A stretch of DNA of 32,136 nucleotides. It comes from Saprospiraceae bacterium (GTDB lineage Bacteria > Bacteroidota > Bacteroidia > Chitinophagales > Saprospiraceae). Shown here piece after piece: positions 8,412 to 16,763 of the stretch; within the stretch, counting starts at the first letter, position 1, and every line of letters begins with the position of its first letter. The translations under genes were made by a program, and so were the position numbers. The stretch spans positions 1 to 32,136 of the forward strand of contig JAHQVP010000054.1 of assembly GCA_019634275.1 (NCBI GenBank), in the 5' to 3' direction. The notes below the pieces were generated by a model. The model had not been told where the DNA came from, ran no database searches, and saw nothing but the letters and a program-made list of their open reading frames with translations.

Positions 8412-9509
8412 TTGAACATCCTGGGCGTGATGTCCGGCAGTTCGCTGGATGGACTCGACATGGCGCTGATCCGCTTCGATCAGGGAGATGATGTACATTC
8501 TCCACACTGGACCATTCTTCAATCCAGCACTGTGCCCTATGATGCAGCATTGGTCAAACAGCTACGTGCAGCTCCCAATTCCTCTGCTCACGCACTCTAC
8601 TTGCTCGAAGCTGCGTATAGCAGATGGGTAGCCAATGCCATCAATCGCTTTCTTGCAAGCAGTGACGATGGGCCCTCCTGGATAGGCTGGCATGGGCACA
8701 CGATCTTTCATAATCCAGAAGAAGGGACCACCTTACAGATCGGCCATGGTGCTACCATTGCTGCGCTCACGGGCATCGCAACGATCTGTGATTTCAGAAT
8801 GCAGGATGTTGCTCTTAATGGTCAAGGAGCACCTATGGCGCCTATTGTTGACTACCGTCTCCTGCGCAATACCCAGTATTTTCTCAATCTGGGCGGTATC
8901 TGCAACGGTTCTGTTCTAAGGGGCGACAAAATATTATCGGGCGATCTTTCGGTTTGCAACCAAGCCCTCAATCATCTCAGCGCAAAAGTGGGGCAGCCCT
9001 TTGACCAAGGTGGAGCCTTAGCGCGGCAAGGGCAATCGGTGCCGCAAGTATTGACGGCTCTCAATGATCTACCCTTCCATAGTCAAGCACTTCCTAAGTC
9101 CCTGGATAACAATTGGGTGACCAAGCATGTCTTACCGATTCTGGACCAATCCAGCGCACCCGTAGTCGACCTCCTGCACACATGCGTTGAGCACATCGTC
9201 ATGCAAATTGTTGCTTTCATAGAAGAGTATCCCCAAAGCGAACGGGCACATGTACAGTGTGCGGGAGGAGGAGCGCACAACCGTTTTTTGATGGAAGTTC
9301 TGCAGCAGTACTTGCAACCTTTACAGGTGCATGTGGTGCAGCAGGATGCGACATTGATCGATTTCAAGGAATGTCTCCTAATGGCTTACATGGCGTATTG
9401 TTATCTTCTTGGAATTCCAAATGTGCTTTCTTCTGTAACCGGTGCAAAACATGACAGTATTGGAGGCTGTCTGCATCGAGGTGCAGCGAACATTCAAATC
9501 CATGCATAG
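8412..9509 (+). CDS. anmK: Anhydro-N-acetylmuramic acid kinase
   Basis: Peptidoglycan recycling enzyme that phosphorylates 1,6-anhydro-N-acetylmuramic acid with ring opening, giving MurNAc-6-phosphate. Length (365 residues) is normal. The N-terminus has the family motif GVMSGSSLDGLD. HGHTIFHNPEEGTTLQIG, then DFRMQDVALNGQGAP and LNLGGICNG follow, as in the ASKHA kinase fold. SGDLS at 176-180 contains Asp178, which I align with the catalytic aspartate. FDQGGALARQG also fits. The start is TTG at 8412, because the glycine-rich motif begins only seven residues later and no ATG lies upstream in frame. The gene is two bases after the cytochrome stop and overlaps the next gene by eight bases. Confidence 0.93.
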   Translation: MNILGVMSGSSLDGLDMALIRFDQGDDVHSPHWTILQSSTVPYDAALVKQLRAAPNSSAHALYLLEAAYSRWVANAINRFLASSDDGPSWIGWHGHTIFHNPEEGTTLQIGHGATIAALTGIATICDFRMQDVALNGQGAPMAPIVDYRLLRNTQYFLNLGGICNGSVLRGDKILSGDLSVCNQALNHLSAKVGQPFDQGGALARQGQSVPQVLTALNDLPFHSQALPKSLDNNWVTKHVLPILDQSSAPVVDLLHTCVEHIVMQIVAFIEEYPQSERAHVQCAGGGAHNRFLMEVLQQYLQPLQVHVVQQDATLIDFKECLLMAYMAYCYLLGIPNVLSSVTGAKHDSIGGCLHRGAANIQIHA

Positions 9510-10560
9510 AGACGACGCCATTTTGGTTACAGGAGGGACAGGCCTGGTGGGAAGCTACATACTTCGATACCTGAGGGCATTGGGGTTTTCCAATATCCGA
9601 GCCAGTAAGCGTGCCCATTCAGATCTGAGTCTGGTAAGGGATTGTGCCTCTGATATAGAATGGGTCGAATGTGACTTGCAGGATGTTCATGGGGTCTATG
9701 ATTTGGTAAAAGGGCGCACACACATCATACATTGCGCGGCACTCATTTCCTTTGACCCAAGAGATGCAGAAGCCCTCTACCAGGCCAACGTAGAAGTAAC
9801 AGCCACTCTCTGCAATGCTGCCCTAGATCAGGATGCCAATCGATTTGTCCACATCAGTTCCATCGCCGCTTTCGCAAGGGATCCTCGACAGGCAATTATT
9901 GATGAAAACAATGAATGGAAAGAGACCTCCCTGACCTCTAACTATGCCCGCTCTAAATTCCTTGCTGAAATGGAGGTGTGGAGAGCAGCACATGAGGGAC
10001 TTTCTACTTTAATACTTAATCCCAGTTTGATCTTAGGTGCGGGTTTTTGGATTAGTGGATCAAGTGAGCTCATTTCGAAAGTGGCAAAAGGCCTTCGCTT
10101 CAGTCCCGCGGGAAGCACAGGCATAGTCGATGTACGGGATGTTGCCCGTGCCGCTCTATTGGCGCTCAGCGAACCTGTGGATCAAGAAAGGATCATCATC
10201 AACGCGGCGAATTGGTCTTATTCCGACATATTTCGTCAACTGGCCACAGCCTTGCAGAGCAAACCTCCGAGCATGGTACTAACGCCCTGGATGCAAAAAT
10301 TGGCCCTTCCGGTGGCCATGATCGGATCCTGGTTCGGTGGGCGTAGCAACATCAGTGCAGAAAGTATACGGACCAGTAGCCAACAGTTCGGTTATTCCAA
10401 CCTAAAATCCAAACGGTTGCTTTCTTTTACCTACCATGATCCCGAAAAAAGCATTCGAGAAATTGGGAAAGCATATCTCCAGAGTGTTGCACAACAAGAC
10501 TCGTTCGGCTGCCTCCAATTGAACGGTTTGGACGAATTATTTGGCCGCCTGTTTGCTTAA
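9502..10560 (+). CDS. Extended SDR family NAD(P)-dependent epimerase/dehydratase
   Basis: A 352-residue extended short-chain dehydrogenase. The nucleotide-binding motif GGTGLVGSYIL is close to the N-terminus. VECDLQDVHGVYDLV, then HCAALISFDPRDAE follow, and the catalytic YARSK (Tyr-x-x-x-Lys) comes after HISSIAAFARDP. The later ILNPSLILG and GIVDVRDVARAALLAL are typical of dihydroflavonol-4-reductase/3-beta-HSD-like members. The substrate cannot be read from the sequence; sugar nucleotide or isoprenoid/steroid-like compounds are all possible. I chose ATG 9502 over an in-frame ATG at 9442, which would put 20 extra residues before the Rossmann fold and overlap anmK by 68 bases; ATG 9502 overlaps by only eight. 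Confidence 0.87.
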   Translation: MHRDDAILVTGGTGLVGSYILRYLRALGFSNIRASKRAHSDLSLVRDCASDIEWVECDLQDVHGVYDLVKGRTHIIHCAALISFDPRDAEALYQANVEVTATLCNAALDQDANRFVHISSIAAFARDPRQAIIDENNEWKETSLTSNYARSKFLAEMEVWRAAHEGLSTLILNPSLILGAGFWISGSSELISKVAKGLRFSPAGSTGIVDVRDVARAALLALSEPVDQERIIINAANWSYSDIFRQLATALQSKPPSMVLTPWMQKLALPVAMIGSWFGGRSNISAESIRTSSQQFGYSNLKSKRLLSFTYHDPEKSIREIGKAYLQSVAQQDSFGCLQLNGLDELFGRLFA

Positions 10561-10581
10561 ATTTCTGGTTTTCAGGGCTCG

Positions 10582-10606
10582 ATGTATGTACCTCAAGTAC
10601 ATGTAT
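10582..10606. other. Imperfect inverted repeat between the SDR gene and fusA2
   Basis: The arms ATGTATGTAC and GTACATGTAT surround a five-base loop CTCAA. Eight Watson-Crick pairs and two G-U pairs would form in RNA. It sits 21 bases after the SDR stop and has no following T-run, so it could be a weak terminator or processing site, an operator for fusA2, or chance. Confidence 0.35.
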
Positions 10607-10714
10607 TATTGGCCTCTTTAGGTCGTAGGTTATTCCTTGATAAATCGCTAATTTGACAGTACTCAGGGTCAGCATGGTCCCTATCTTCTACTACTGAACT
10701 AAATAGAAAAACGC

Positions 10715-12841
10715 ATGGCAATCACATCAAAGAACATTCGGAACATTGTACTGCTTGGACATTCAGGAAGCGGCAAAACTACTTTTGCCGAAACCATGCT
10801 ATTTGAATCTGGTGCTTTGACCAGAATGGGTACTGTAGAAGAAGGTTCCACCATTTCTGACTATACCAACATTGAAAAAGAAAAAGGAAACTCCATTTTT
10901 TCTTCGCTCATGCATGCCAATTGGAGAGGCAACAAAATAAACATCATTGATACACCGGGGTCAGATGATTTTGTGGGTGAAGTCATCTCCTCTTTAAAAG
11001 TTGCCGACACAGCTGTCTTGATGATCAATGCAAAATCCGGAGTTGAAGTCGGGACCGAACTGGTATGGGAGTATGTAGAAAAGTTTCAAACGCCGGCCAT
11101 GTTTGTCGTCAATCAGTTGGACCATGAAAAGGCAGATTTTGCCACTTCACTGGAGCAGCTGAAATCCCGGTTTGGCAGCAAAGTACTGCCTATCCAGTAT
11201 CCGCTCAACGCAGGTACGGGATTCAACACCATTGTCGATGCGCTGCGCATGACCATGTACGTCTTTCCTGAAGGCGGTGGAAAGCCCGAAAAGCAAGACA
11301 TACCCGATAGTGAAATCGGACGTGCCCAGGAAATGCACAACCTCCTTGTTGAAGCCGCCGCTGAAAATGACGAAGCGCTCATGGAGCAGTTTTTTGATCA
11401 AGGTTCGCTCACCGAAGAAGAACTGGCTAAGGGACTCACGATCGCACTTGCTCAACAAGAAATTCTTCCCGTATTCTGCGCGAGTGCCACCACAAACATG
11501 GGTAGTGGAAGAATCATGGGATTCCTCAACGACATTGCTCCGGCACCAACGGATCGCGCAGCGGCGACCCTGCAGGATGGCGGGACTCTCGAGTGCGATA
11601 GCAGCGCTGCCCCGAATGTATTTATTTACAAGACCTTGTCGGAACCTCGCGTAGGAACAGTCAGCTATTTTAAGGTATACTCCGGTACATTGAAATCCAG
11701 TGATGAACTTTACAATCCAAGGACCAGCACATCGGAGCGCTTTAATCAACTCTTTGTAGCCAATGGAAAAAACCGGGAGAGTGCAGACAACTTGGTTGCA
11801 GGAGATCTTGGAGTCTGTGTTAAGCTTAAAGATTCCCACACCAACGATACGCTCGGCACTAAGGGCGCTGTTCAGGAAGTAGAACGCATCCAATTCCCGG
11901 AACCCCGCATACGAGTGGCCGTCTCCCCACCGTCTAAGGCGGACATGGAAAAACTTGTAAAGGCACTGAATGGCATTCAGGAAGAGGATCCTACGCTTAT
12001 CGTGGAGCAATCACAGGAACTCAAACAAACGATTCTGCATGGCCAGGGTCAACTCCATCTCGACATCATCAAATATCGCATTGAGAAGACACAGAATATC
12101 TCAATGGAATTTGACCGCCCAAGAATCTCTTATAGAGAGACCATCACGGGGGTAGCCAACGACTCCTATCGGCATAAAAAGCAGAGTGGTGGCGCAGGAC
12201 AATTTGCCGAAGTGCATATGCGCATCGAGCCCTATTTTGAGGGAATGCCTGCTCCCAATGGACTTACTGTCAGAAATCAAGAAGAGACTGAACTGCCCTG
12301 GGGAGGAAAACTGGTCTATCTCTGGTGCATTGTGGGTGGATCCATCGATGCCAAATTCAGCAATGCGATTAAGAAGGGGGTGATGTCTAAGATGGTGGAG
12401 GGACCACTGACCGGTTCACCGTGTCAGGATATTCGCGTTTGCATCTATGACGGCAAAATGCACCCTGTCGATTCCAACGATATGGCATTTCAATTGGCTG
12501 GTACGATGGTCTTTAAAAATGCTTTTGGTCAAGCACGTCCGCAACTCCTGGAGCCTATCTATGAGGTAGAGATCATGTGCTCGGATGAGGTGATGGGCGA
12601 TGTGATGAGTGATCTGCAGACGAGGCGCGCGATGATTTTGGGCATGGGTGCAGAAGGACATTATCAAAAGATCAACGCCAAAGTACCACTTGCAGAGTTG
12701 TATCAATACTCCAGCTCCTTGCGGTCGATCTCCCAGGGAAGAGCAAAGTTTTCACGAACTTTTAGCGAGTACCAATCCATGACTCCAGATCTACAGAAGC
12801 AACTAATCGATCAGTACCAAAGTCAGCTGGAGGAGGCCTAG
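10715..12841 (+). CDS. fusA2: Elongation factor G paralogue (FusA2/EF-G2 type) lacking the catalytic histidine
   Basis: A 708-residue translational GTPase with the EF-G domain order: G domain (about 1-280), beta-barrel domain II, then domains III-V ending near residue 690. The P-loop GHSGSGKTT (15-23) is intact. DTPGSDDF (79-86) has Ser83 where canonical EF-G has the catalytic His of DTPGH. The base-recognition motif is NQLD (133-136) instead of NKxD, and the switch I region reads EKEKGNSIFSS instead of ERxRGITI. These changes mark it as an accessory paralogue rather than the housekeeping EF-G. Known family background: a Bacteroides EF-G2 has been reported to support translation during starvation without GTPase activity. 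I infer a similar regulatory or stress-time translocation role here. ATG 10715 has no in-frame alternative nearby. It appears to be transcribed alone. Confidence 0.9.
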   Translation: MAITSKNIRNIVLLGHSGSGKTTFAETMLFESGALTRMGTVEEGSTISDYTNIEKEKGNSIFSSLMHANWRGNKINIIDTPGSDDFVGEVISSLKVADTAVLMINAKSGVEVGTELVWEYVEKFQTPAMFVVNQLDHEKADFATSLEQLKSRFGSKVLPIQYPLNAGTGFNTIVDALRMTMYVFPEGGGKPEKQDIPDSEIGRAQEMHNLLVEAAAENDEALMEQFFDQGSLTEEELAKGLTIALAQQEILPVFCASATTNMGSGRIMGFLNDIAPAPTDRAAATLQDGGTLECDSSAAPNVFIYKTLSEPRVGTVSYFKVYSGTLKSSDELYNPRTSTSERFNQLFVANGKNRESADNLVAGDLGVCVKLKDSHTNDTLGTKGAVQEVERIQFPEPRIRVAVSPPSKADMEKLVKALNGIQEEDPTLIVEQSQELKQTILHGQGQLHLDIIKYRIEKTQNISMEFDRPRISYRETITGVANDSYRHKKQSGGAGQFAEVHMRIEPYFEGMPAPNGLTVRNQEETELPWGGKLVYLWCIVGGSIDAKFSNAIKKGVMSKMVEGPLTGSPCQDIRVCIYDGKMHPVDSNDMAFQLAGTMVFKNAFGQARPQLLEPIYEVEIMCSDEVMGDVMSDLQTRRAMILGMGAEGHYQKINAKVPLAELYQYSSSLRSISQGRAKFSRTFSEYQSMTPDLQKQLIDQYQSQLEEA

Positions 12842-12904
12842 TCAGGAAGATTTGACCAGGACTTTCTCTTGGAATCTACCCATTACGTGATCGTAACAGC
12901 TCAT

Positions 12905-13297
12905 CTACAACACAGAGCGATATGTTTGCATATTGTATAAATGCAATCCCACCAATCCAATTGCGGGAATGTATAACAGTATGTGAGGAAGAGAAATGAG
13001 ATGAAATCGGTGGTTAAACAAAAGACCTGCCAACAAAATCCAGCTCAAATACAAGGCCGCATTTAGCCACCTTTTGTTGTCTTGCTTTGCTGATCGCCAG
13101 ACCGCAACGCCCGAAACTACTAGAAACAAAAAGTCAATAATTGACCACCACCATGGGCCTGCTTCTGCACAGGTGGCTCCTGCTTGCACGAAAAACAAAA
13201 GGGGCGTTGCCAGACAATGCACCATGCATAGTCCACTAGCCAGAGCGCCAACTGAATCTGCCTCAAGTAGTTTGCGATTATCTCTAAATACGGTCAC
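12905..13297 (-). CDS. MerC-domain small membrane protein
   Basis: A 130-residue protein with about four transmembrane helices matching the MerC-domain family. The conserved N-terminal signature is ADSVGALASGLCMVHC, with Cys24, His27 and Cys28, followed by LATPLLFF. MerC was named for mercury uptake, but Bacteroidota homologues are widespread without mer operons, and none is present here; a role in handling zinc or another metal is an inference supported by the palindromic operator upstream. The start is GTG at 13295-13297, since no ATG is in frame between the upstream stop and the conserved Asp. This GTG overlaps the stop of a 29-codon upstream reading frame (GTGA), suggesting translational coupling. 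Confidence 0.82.
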   Translation of the reverse strand: MTVFRDNRKLLEADSVGALASGLCMVHCLATPLLFFVQAGATCAEAGPWWWSIIDFLFLVVSGVAVWRSAKQDNKRWLNAALYLSWILLAGLLFNHRFHLISLPHILLYIPAIGLVGLHLYNMQTYRSVL

Positions 13298-13383
13298 TTC
13301 AATTTTATTAGTGGTCGAATAGTCAATGCCGTTACCTGCTCCATTAGGTGGTCCATGGTACTAAGCAGCTCTCGAGCATTCAT
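13294..13383 (-). CDS. Possible 29-residue leader peptide of merC
   Basis: A small reading frame lies between the merC promoter and merC. It begins MNARELLSTMDHLMEQV and ends IRPLIKLK, and its TGA stop overlaps the merC GTG start as GTGA. AGGAAG lies 13 bases before its ATG, rather far for a ribosome binding site. It fills almost exactly the space between the 5' end of the predicted message and merC. No homology is recognised. It may be a translated leader that delivers ribosomes to the weak GTG start, or an accidental frame. Confidence 0.35.
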   Translation of the reverse strand: MNARELLSTMDHLMEQVTALTIRPLIKLK

Positions 13384-13415
13384 TTCAATGAAGGTTCTTC
13401 CTGTGTTGTTTTTTA

Positions 13416-13430
13416 TGCAACATTGTTGCA
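13416..13430. promoter_or_regulatory. Perfect 7-1-7 palindrome, candidate Fur/Zur-family operator of merC
   Basis: TGCAACATTGTTGCA consists of two perfect seven-base arms around one central base. The 7-1-7 layout is the recognised form of Fur-family boxes (Fur, Zur, PerR), although this base sequence differs from the classical ones. It overlaps the 3' end of the merC -7 element, so a bound protein would block transcription initiation. Which regulator binds is inferred only. Confidence 0.6.
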
Positions 13431-13436
13431 AATATA
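13429..13436 (-). promoter_or_regulatory. merC promoter -7 element
   Basis: Read on the minus strand this is TATATTTG, an exact TAnnTTTG. It lies 45 bases before the leader ATG at 13383 and runs straight into the palindrome. Five T residues precede it on the minus strand. Confidence 0.55.
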
Positions 13437-13558
13437 AAAATCTACCGCTGATTCAGATTCGACACCTACAAGGATATTCAGGATTACTGGATCCGACGTG
13501 AAAGGAATGAAGTCAAGAACATCCCCTCATGATCGCTGTCAAACAACCGAAAGTAGAG

Positions 13559-14017
13559 CTAAAGCGACACGGGCTTAATGATCACATCAGATCGACGGTT
13601 TTTTAGCCTTCCGATCAGATTCTTGTTGCTGTAGGTCGGATCGTTCTCGCCAAAATCTTTGACCTCAATGGCCAATGCATCAATGTTGTTGAATAAGAGT
13701 TCTTCAAATACAGATTCTGAGCGCATTTGAGACAGGTATTGATTGAAGCGCTGGCTGCCGATGTTGTCGGTGTGACTCTGGATGATGATTTCATACTGTT
13801 CGATTCGATCGAAGCTTTCCAGCCACTCTTTTAGTTCCTGTGCTTGATCCCGATCGATGTAGTAGCTTCCTCCCCCAAAATAAATGCTCTTGATGTGTAT
13901 GTGGGTGGTATCCGACTCCTGCGACCAAAGGGCCACAGGCACCATAAACAGGAAAATGAATAGAATCCTTCGAAGCACCCTAGAAATTAGCAATATTCTA
14001 CAGCAAACGCCAGTCAT
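13559..14017 (-). CDS. Small OmpA-domain (peptidoglycan-binding) envelope protein
   Basis: A 152-residue exported protein. The N-terminal 33 residues are a signal peptide with a basic start and the hydrophobic core ILFIFLFMVPVALW, ending SQ. The rest is a single OmpA C-terminal domain: IQSHTDNIGS (residues 80-89), NQYLSQMRSESV, DFGENDPTYSNKN and GRLKNRRSD, with the Asp and Arg that bind diaminopimelate retained. It has no beta-barrel or TPR part, so it is only the anchoring module. The likely location is the periplasm, bound to peptidoglycan; a specific role is not evident. The 135-base region upstream separates it from the divergent glycosyltransferase. Confidence 0.85.
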   Translation of the reverse strand: MTGVCCRILLISRVLRRILFIFLFMVPVALWSQESDTTHIHIKSIYFGGGSYYIDRDQAQELKEWLESFDRIEQYEIIIQSHTDNIGSQRFNQYLSQMRSESVFEELLFNNIDALAIEVKDFGENDPTYSNKNLIGRLKNRRSDVIIKPVSL

Positions 14018-14152
14018 CTACATGGATTAACAGTCTCAATATTAAGAACTCCACCTCGAATATGTGACCTTTGTTAAGATGTCTTGTTTAGGAAAAGATC
14101 AACATAATTCGATCGTGCCGTATCAGGTGCTTCGTCAGACAATTGAAGCGCT

Positions 14153-15286
14153 GTGAGCAATTCCTTACGGATTGGTTTTGATGCCAAACGACTTTTTCAT
14201 AACCGGACAGGCCTAGGGGTCTACAGTCGCTTACTCTTGGAGGAACTGGGACAACTGGCTCCCCACCATGACTATGTACTTTACGATCGGCGACCATCTA
14301 AGAGTTCTTTTCACGGACAGTTCAGAAAGCTTGATGTTCGCAAAGGCTCCGGACCACTCTGGCGCAGCTGGCGATTGTCCAATCAAGCCCTGAGAGACGG
14401 ATGTCAGCTCTTTCATGGCCTTAGTCATGAACTACCACGTGGATCTGGACTCCGTAAGATGGGTACGATCGTGACCATCCATGACTTGATCTTTGAACGA
14501 TTCCCTCACCTCTACCCTGCCATCGATCGGGCCATCTATCGGGCCAAGTGGAAGCATGCATGCAAAAATGCCGACGTCATCGTTAGCATAAGTCAGTCGA
14601 CAAAAACCGATCTGGTGCAATTCTATGGAGTCGATGATCAAAAGATTAGAATCATTCCCCCCATGCATGATCGCCGGTTTGAGCAACGGCAAGATAGGTC
14701 GGCTTTGGAAGAAATCCGCAAGCGCTATAACCTACCCAAGGAATATCTTCTCTACGTTGGAGCCATCGTACCGCGCAAAGGACTGGAACGGATCATCAGG
14801 GCGCTAGCTCAATTAAAAGGCTCAAAGAGACCGGCATTGGTGATTGTGGGATCAGGAAAAAAATACCTAAAGCAATGCAAGCAGACGGCACGGGATCTCC
14901 GCATTGAGAATTGTCTTCATTGGTGCAATTATGTCGACAACGAAGATCTTCCACCCATCTACCAAATGGCCACAGCATTGGTTTATCCCTCGCTCTTTGA
15001 GGGATTTGGCATACCGGTGGTCGAATCACTTTATGCGGGAACTCCCGTGATCACCTCAAACACGAGCAGCCTGCCAGAGGCTGCAGGAGGCGGAGCCATA
15101 CTAGTCAATCCGAAAAACCTGTCCGAAATCTCAGATGCCATGCGCCGGCTGCTGGAGGATTCTTCCTTACGAAAGGATCTCGTCACACAATCCGAACCAC
15201 ATCTACAACGCATTCAAAATCAGGCGCTTGCGCAACACATGCTGTCCCTCTACGAGGAATTGGCAGCTTCCCGCAACCTGCAATAG
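14153..15286 (+). CDS. Glycosyltransferase family 4 (GT-B fold)
   Basis: A 377-residue retaining GT-B glycosyltransferase. GFDAKRLFHNRTGLGVYSR at the N-terminus is the acceptor-side motif common in GT4 mannosyl- and rhamnosyltransferase-like proteins. LLYVGAIVPRKGLERIIRAL starts the donor-binding half. EGFGIPVVESLYAGTPVI contains the E-x7-E donor-binding motif, followed by NTSSLPEAAGGGAILV. It transfers a sugar from an activated donor to a glycan or lipid acceptor at the cytoplasmic side; donor and acceptor are not deducible. The start is GTG 14153, because no ATG occurs between the upstream stop and the beta-1 strand. No polysaccharide cluster surrounds it; galE nearby could supply UDP-galactose. 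Confidence 0.88.
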   Translation: MSNSLRIGFDAKRLFHNRTGLGVYSRLLLEELGQLAPHHDYVLYDRRPSKSSFHGQFRKLDVRKGSGPLWRSWRLSNQALRDGCQLFHGLSHELPRGSGLRKMGTIVTIHDLIFERFPHLYPAIDRAIYRAKWKHACKNADVIVSISQSTKTDLVQFYGVDDQKIRIIPPMHDRRFEQRQDRSALEEIRKRYNLPKEYLLYVGAIVPRKGLERIIRALAQLKGSKRPALVIVGSGKKYLKQCKQTARDLRIENCLHWCNYVDNEDLPPIYQMATALVYPSLFEGFGIPVVESLYAGTPVITSNTSSLPEAAGGGAILVNPKNLSEISDAMRRLLEDSSLRKDLVTQSEPHLQRIQNQALAQHMLSLYEELAASRNLQ

Positions 15287-15368
15287 CAGATATTCAGGCT
15301 TACTTTTTTGACTGCTGCATGTCGACATCATGTGGGGGCATTTCGCAACAAGCTAGATAGGTAATTGT

Positions 15369-15376
15369 TACCTTTG
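15369..15376 (+). promoter_or_regulatory. ahcY promoter -7 element
   Basis: TACCTTTG is an exact TAnnTTTG, 27 bases before the ahcY ATG, and is followed by an A-rich leader with AAAAAAGAG as ribosome binding site. Its position rules out the in-frame TTG at 15365 as the true start. The same TACCTTTGC string occurs before galE. Confidence 0.55.
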
Positions 15377-15403
15377 CAGAAATTTTCAAACAGCAAAAAA
15401 GAG

Positions 15404-16717
15404 ATGAGTCAAATCACTGAAAGATTAGCATACAAAGTAAAAGATCTGTCCCAAGCTTCTTGGGGAAGATTGGAGATCGAACTTGCAGAAGCAGAGATGC
15501 CGGGCCTCATGGCATTGAGGGAGCAATATGGCGAGAGCAAGCCGTTGACAGGTGCTCGCATTGCCGGTTGTCTGCACATGACGATTCAAACCGCAGTGCT
15601 GATCGAAACCTTGGTAGAGCTTGGTGCCGAAGTATCATGGTCCTCTTGCAATATTTTTTCTACCCAGGACCACGCCGCAGCAGCAATTGCTGATACCGGG
15701 GTTCCGGTATATGCATGGAAAGGCATGAATGAGGAAGAATTTGACTGGTGCATTGAGCAGACTTTGTTTGCTTTTGAAGATGGCAAACCACTCAACATGA
15801 TTTTGGATGATGGAGGAGACCTCACAAATATGGTCCTTGATCGATATCCAGAACTGGTTAGTGGCATCAAGGGATTGAGTGAAGAAACCACCACAGGCGT
15901 GCATAGACTATATGAGCGGATGCGAAACGGCACCCTTCCCCTTCCGGCCATAAACATCAATGACTCCGTCACCAAATCCAAGTTTGACAATAAGTACGGA
16001 TGCAAAGAATCTTGTGTCGATGCTATCCGCCGTGCTACTGACCTGATGATGGCAGGCAAAGTCGCAGTAGTTGCCGGATATGGTGATGTGGGCAAAGGCT
16101 CTGCCGCCTCTTTGCGAGGTGCAGGATGCCGGGTGATCGTAACCGAGATCGATCCCATATGTGCCCTTCAGGCAGCAATGGACGGTTTTGAAGTTAAGAA
16201 AATGGCCGATGCTGCTTCGGAAGCCAACATCATTGTGACCGCAACCGGATGCAAGGATGTGATCAATAGTGAGCACTTTAAGGCCATGAAAGACAAGGCC
16301 GTAGTCTGCAATATTGGGCACTTCGACAATGAGATCGATGTCGCGTGGCTCAATGAAACGCATGGTGGCAGTAGAGTCCAAATCAAACCTCAGGTAGACA
16401 AATACACCATTGAAGGAAAAGACATCATTTTACTGGCAGAAGGACGATTGGTCAACCTAGGTTGTGCCACGGGACATCCGTCTTTCGTTATGTCCAACTC
16501 CTTTACCAATCAGGTATTGGCACAGCTGGAGTTGTGGCAAAATTCCGACCAATACGAGAATCAAGTATACATGCTTCCTAAGCATTTGGATGAGCAAGTG
16601 GCTCGCCTCCATCTTGCGAAGATTGGTGTAGAATTGGACGAACTGAGCCAGGAGCAAGCAGACTATCTGGGGATCAAGTCGGAGGGACCATACAAGGCAG
16701 ACTACTACCGCTATTAA
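15404..16717 (+). CDS. ahcY: Adenosylhomocysteinase (S-adenosylhomocysteine hydrolase)
   Basis: Hydrolyses S-adenosylhomocysteine to adenosine and homocysteine, with tightly bound NAD, in the cytoplasm; it removes the product of methyltransferases (one such enzyme is encoded in this window). The protein has 437 residues. Substrate-domain motifs include [19 protein letters not shown] and [16 protein letters not shown]. The NAD-binding motif is [11 protein letters not shown], followed by [17 protein letters not shown]. The C-terminus KADYYRY carries the conserved Lys and Tyr that reach the neighbouring subunit. ATG 15404 lies just downstream of a -7 promoter element. It is a complete, ordinary copy. 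Confidence 0.97.
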   Translation: MSQITERLAYKVKDLSQASWGRLEIELAEAEMPGLMALREQYGESKPLTGARIAGCLHMTIQTAVLIETLVELGAEVSWSSCNIFSTQDHAAAAIADTGVPVYAWKGMNEEEFDWCIEQTLFAFEDGKPLNMILDDGGDLTNMVLDRYPELVSGIKGLSEETTTGVHRLYERMRNGTLPLPAININDSVTKSKFDNKYGCKESCVDAIRRATDLMMAGKVAVVAGYGDVGKGSAASLRGAGCRVIVTEIDPICALQAAMDGFEVKKMADAASEANIIVTATGCKDVINSEHFKAMKDKAVVCNIGHFDNEIDVAWLNETHGGSRVQIKPQVDKYTIEGKDIILLAEGRLVNLGCATGHPSFVMSNSFTNQVLAQLELWQNSDQYENQVYMLPKHLDEQVARLHLAKIGVELDELSQEQADYLGIKSEGPYKADYYRY

Positions 16718-16763
16718 ATTCATTTTGAGGGAATCTTTCACCACGATGAGTAGTTAGCCAGAT

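Noticed and set aside
11147-12010. 287-codon minus-strand frame inside fusA2
   Set aside because: It is antisense to a well-recognised EF-G paralogue and its translation resembles no protein family.
12883-12896. TTACG-TGAT-CGTAA hairpin between fusA2 and merC as a terminator
   Set aside because: Only five base pairs, A/T-rich and no T-run; too weak to call.
12905-13297. Mercury-resistance operon
   Set aside because: Only a MerC-domain gene is present; there is no merR, merA, merT or merP nearby.
15319-15328. ATGTCGACAT ten-base palindrome between the glycosyltransferase gene and ahcY
   Set aside because: A perfect but short loop-free palindrome 40 bases before the -7 element; common by chance and without supporting context.
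15586-16158. 190-codon minus-strand frame inside ahcY
   Set aside because: Antisense shadow of a clear adenosylhomocysteinase; its Ser/Pro-rich translation is typical of a shadow frame.
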